A DNA stretch of 6,896 bases from Sulfurimonas sp. Lineage in GTDB: Bacteria; Campylobacterota; Campylobacteria; Campylobacterales; Sulfurimonadaceae. The stretch covers positions 1-6,896 of the forward strand of contig JAIOSY010000267.1 in NCBI GenBank assembly GCA_021107375.1, given 5' to 3'. Position 1 is the first letter of the stretch. Every line of letters starts with the position of its first letter. The position numbers were made by a program, and so were the translations under genes. The notes under the pieces are model-generated. The model saw only the letters and a list, made by a program, of their open reading frames with translations. It was not told the DNA's origin and did not search any database. Below, one piece after another: positions 6,059-6,896 of the stretch.

Positions 6059-6802
6059 ATGGATATTAAAAAACGATTAGATTTAGAAGTTCAAAAACGA
6101 AACAGTATTGATGAAGTTTCAGTTGATAAACTTGACCCTATTTTAGTAGCTAAAAGATATAAAGACTCCACCATTTCATTGATTTGTGCTTTATTTGCAT
6201 ATGGAAATGTAAAGCAGATTGTAAAGTTTTTAGATTCTCTTGATTTTTCATTACTAAAAAAAAGTGATGAAGAGATACAAGAGGCTTTAAAAAATCATTA
6301 TTATAGATTTCAAAAAGCACCTGATATTATTGCTCTTTTTATTGCCCTTAAAAGATTAAATCAAAAAACAAGTTTAGAAGAGATATTTAAAGCTGGATAT
6401 GAAAAAAATAGTAGTGTGATTGATGGAGTAAATGAGATGATTAGTTATATCCAAAATGAATTTCCACATGCCACACAAGGGTATAATTTTTTAATTTCTA
6501 AGGTAACTACGAAAACAAAAGGTGCAGGAGCATTAAAAAGATGGATGATGTTTCTTCGCTGGATGGTAAGAAAAGACAACATAGATATGGGCTTGTGGAG
6601 CGATAAATATAAGCCTGATTTAATTATCCCACTTGATACGCATACTTTTAATGTTTCAAAAAAACTTGGACTCTTAAATAGAAAAACTTACGACCTTGAA
6701 GCCGCTATAGAACTTACTAAAAAATTGAAAAGTTTTGATAGTAATGACCCAATGAAATATGATTTCGCTTTATATAGACTAGGGCAAGAGAAATTGGTTT
6801 AG
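6059..6802 (+). CDS. TIGR02757/DUF2400 family protein, possibly a diverged HhH-GPD DNA glycosylase
   Basis: A 247-residue member of the conserved family TIGR02757 (DUF2400), whose function is not established to my knowledge. Family features are ALFAYGNVKQIVKFL (44-58), FQKAPDIIALFIALKRL (84-100), GAGALKRWMMFLRWMVRKD (155-173), LWSDKYKPDLIIPLDTH (179-195), KKLGLLNRKT (201-210) and the C-terminal DPMKYDFALYRLG (230-242). The protein appears full length. The PLDTH segment followed by a helix resembles the catalytic-aspartate region of endonuclease III-type HhH-GPD glycosylases (VDTHxxR), and K160 after GAG could be the counterpart of the catalytic lysine. This is an inference from motif shape only. 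The ATG follows AAGAGA (6048-6053) by five bases, with a 9-nt gap after rpoN, so it is the last gene of the operon. A link to sigma-54 is not implied. One GGCATGTG word encodes P136-H137-A138. Confidence 0.85.
   Translation: MDIKKRLDLEVQKRNSIDEVSVDKLDPILVAKRYKDSTISLICALFAYGNVKQIVKFLDSLDFSLLKKSDEEIQEALKNHYYRFQKAPDIIALFIALKRLNQKTSLEEIFKAGYEKNSSVIDGVNEMISYIQNEFPHATQGYNFLISKVTTKTKGAGALKRWMMFLRWMVRKDNIDMGLWSDKYKPDLIIPLDTHTFNVSKKLGLLNRKTYDLEAAIELTKKLKSFDSNDPMKYDFALYRLGQEKLV
6465..6472 (-). repeat. GGCATGTG word, copy 9
   Basis: Complement CACATGCC on plus in the DUF2400 gene, read as P-H-A. On minus it is the extended form TGGCATGTGGA followed by AATTC and a TTTT run. Confidence 0.75.
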
Positions 6803-6829
6803 CTATTTTAGTTAAATAATAATCTTTTT
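6798..6829 (+). terminator. Weak possible terminator after the six-gene operon
   Basis: TTTAGCTA (6798-6805) pairs with TAGTTAAA (6809-6816), an 8-bp AT-rich stem with one G-U pair and a 3-nt loop. The stop codon TAG (6800-6802) lies in the stem. A T-run follows at 6825-6829, but 8 nt after the stem, which is too far for a classical intrinsic terminator. Read-through into the next gene is therefore possible. Confidence 0.25.
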
Positions 6830-6838
6830 GGATATAAT
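6825..6838 (+). promoter_or_regulatory. Strong sigma-70 promoter (-10 TATAAT) for the next gene
   Basis: TTTTTGGATATAAT has a perfect TATAAT at 6833-6838 preceded by a T-run and a G, the common Campylobacterota housekeeping promoter form, where the T-rich stretch replaces the -35. Transcription would start near 6845, leaving a leader of about 35 nt with the ribosome site AAAAGGA at 6868-6874. Confidence 0.75.
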
Positions 6839-6880
6839 CTTTTATTAAAATAATTAAATATATTTATAAAAGGATTATGT

Positions 6881-6896
6881 ATGGAATGCGAATTTC
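6881..6896 (+). CDS. Start of next gene, possibly a CoA-binding-domain protein (3' end outside window)
   Basis: Only five codons are visible, reading MECEF. AAAAGGA at 6868-6874 lies six bases before this ATG, a good distance; the earlier ATG at 6877 is only two bases from the ribosome site and in another frame. From memory, MECEFPT is a typical opening of Campylobacterota proteins with a YccU-like CoA-binding domain, but five residues cannot prove this. The dedicated promoter upstream supports a real gene. Confidence 0.5.

Noticed and set aside
1758..6472. GGCATGTG as a Chi-like or KOPS-like oriented site, or as a CRISPR or dispersed insertion repeat
   Set aside because: Orientation is balanced (five against four), spacing is irregular (134 to 1139 nt), and flanks differ beyond the core. 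This does not fit a polarised site, an array or a mobile repeat.
6590..6597. GGCTTGTG as a tenth copy of the word
   Set aside because: It has one mismatch in the core; single-mismatch words are expected by chance more often, so it was not counted.
6877..6896. Earlier ATG reading MYGMRI in another frame
   Set aside because: It is only two bases from the AAAAGGA ribosome site, whereas the ATG at 6881 has six-base spacing and gives the familiar MECEF opening.
1..6896. tRNA, rRNA, riboswitch, insertion sequence or prophage elements
   Set aside because: No cloverleaf-like segment, rRNA sequence, transposase, terminal inverted repeats or phage genes were seen; the window is almost fully covered by ordinary genes.

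Overview
The window looks like a chromosomal segment from a low-GC, Gram-negative member of the Campylobacterota (Epsilonproteobacteria), most likely a free-living Sulfurimonas-type organism. The grounds are the strong AT bias (roughly one third G+C, estimated by eye), the short RpoN with a glutamine-poor region I, the T-rich promoter with a perfect TATAAT before the last gene, and the order S4 protein - tsaE - lptB - rpoN, which I recall from Campylobacter. The genus is inferred.

Layout: (1) positions 1-1389, + strand: the 3' part of a PAS-GGDEF-EAL cyclic-di-GMP enzyme whose beginning lies outside the window. (2) 1390-2331, - strand: a SAM-dependent methyltransferase of unknown substrate. 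It converges on the first gene with the two stop codons touching and a small shared hairpin. (3) 2414-6802, + strand: a tightly packed, probably single transcription unit of six genes: an RqcP/Hsp15-like S4 RNA-binding protein, trpD, tsaE, lptB, rpoN and a DUF2400/TIGR02757 protein. Junctions are overlaps of 1, 4 and 8 nt, then gaps of 10 and 9 nt. (4) 6803-6896: a short intergenic region with a strong promoter and the first codons of another gene, possibly a CoA-binding-domain protein.

The six-gene unit combines housekeeping tasks with no shared pathway: ribosome or RNA quality control, tryptophan synthesis, tRNA t6A modification, lipopolysaccharide export ATPase, sigma-54 and a putative DNA-repair-like protein. 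lptB-rpoN adjacency is widely conserved in Proteobacteria; trpD between the S4 gene and tsaE looks like an insertion into an older neighbourhood.

The most unusual signal is not a gene. The 8-mer GGCATGTG (or its complement CACATGCC) occurs nine times between 1758 and 6472, five times on one strand and four on the other, always inside genes. By base composition well under one copy would be expected. It is absent from the cyclic-di-GMP gene. It behaves like a DNA-uptake-sequence-type genomic word and seems to have shaped protein sequence, for example in the TsaE Walker A loop (ACGK instead of the usual GAGK). I know of no described uptake sequence of this form.
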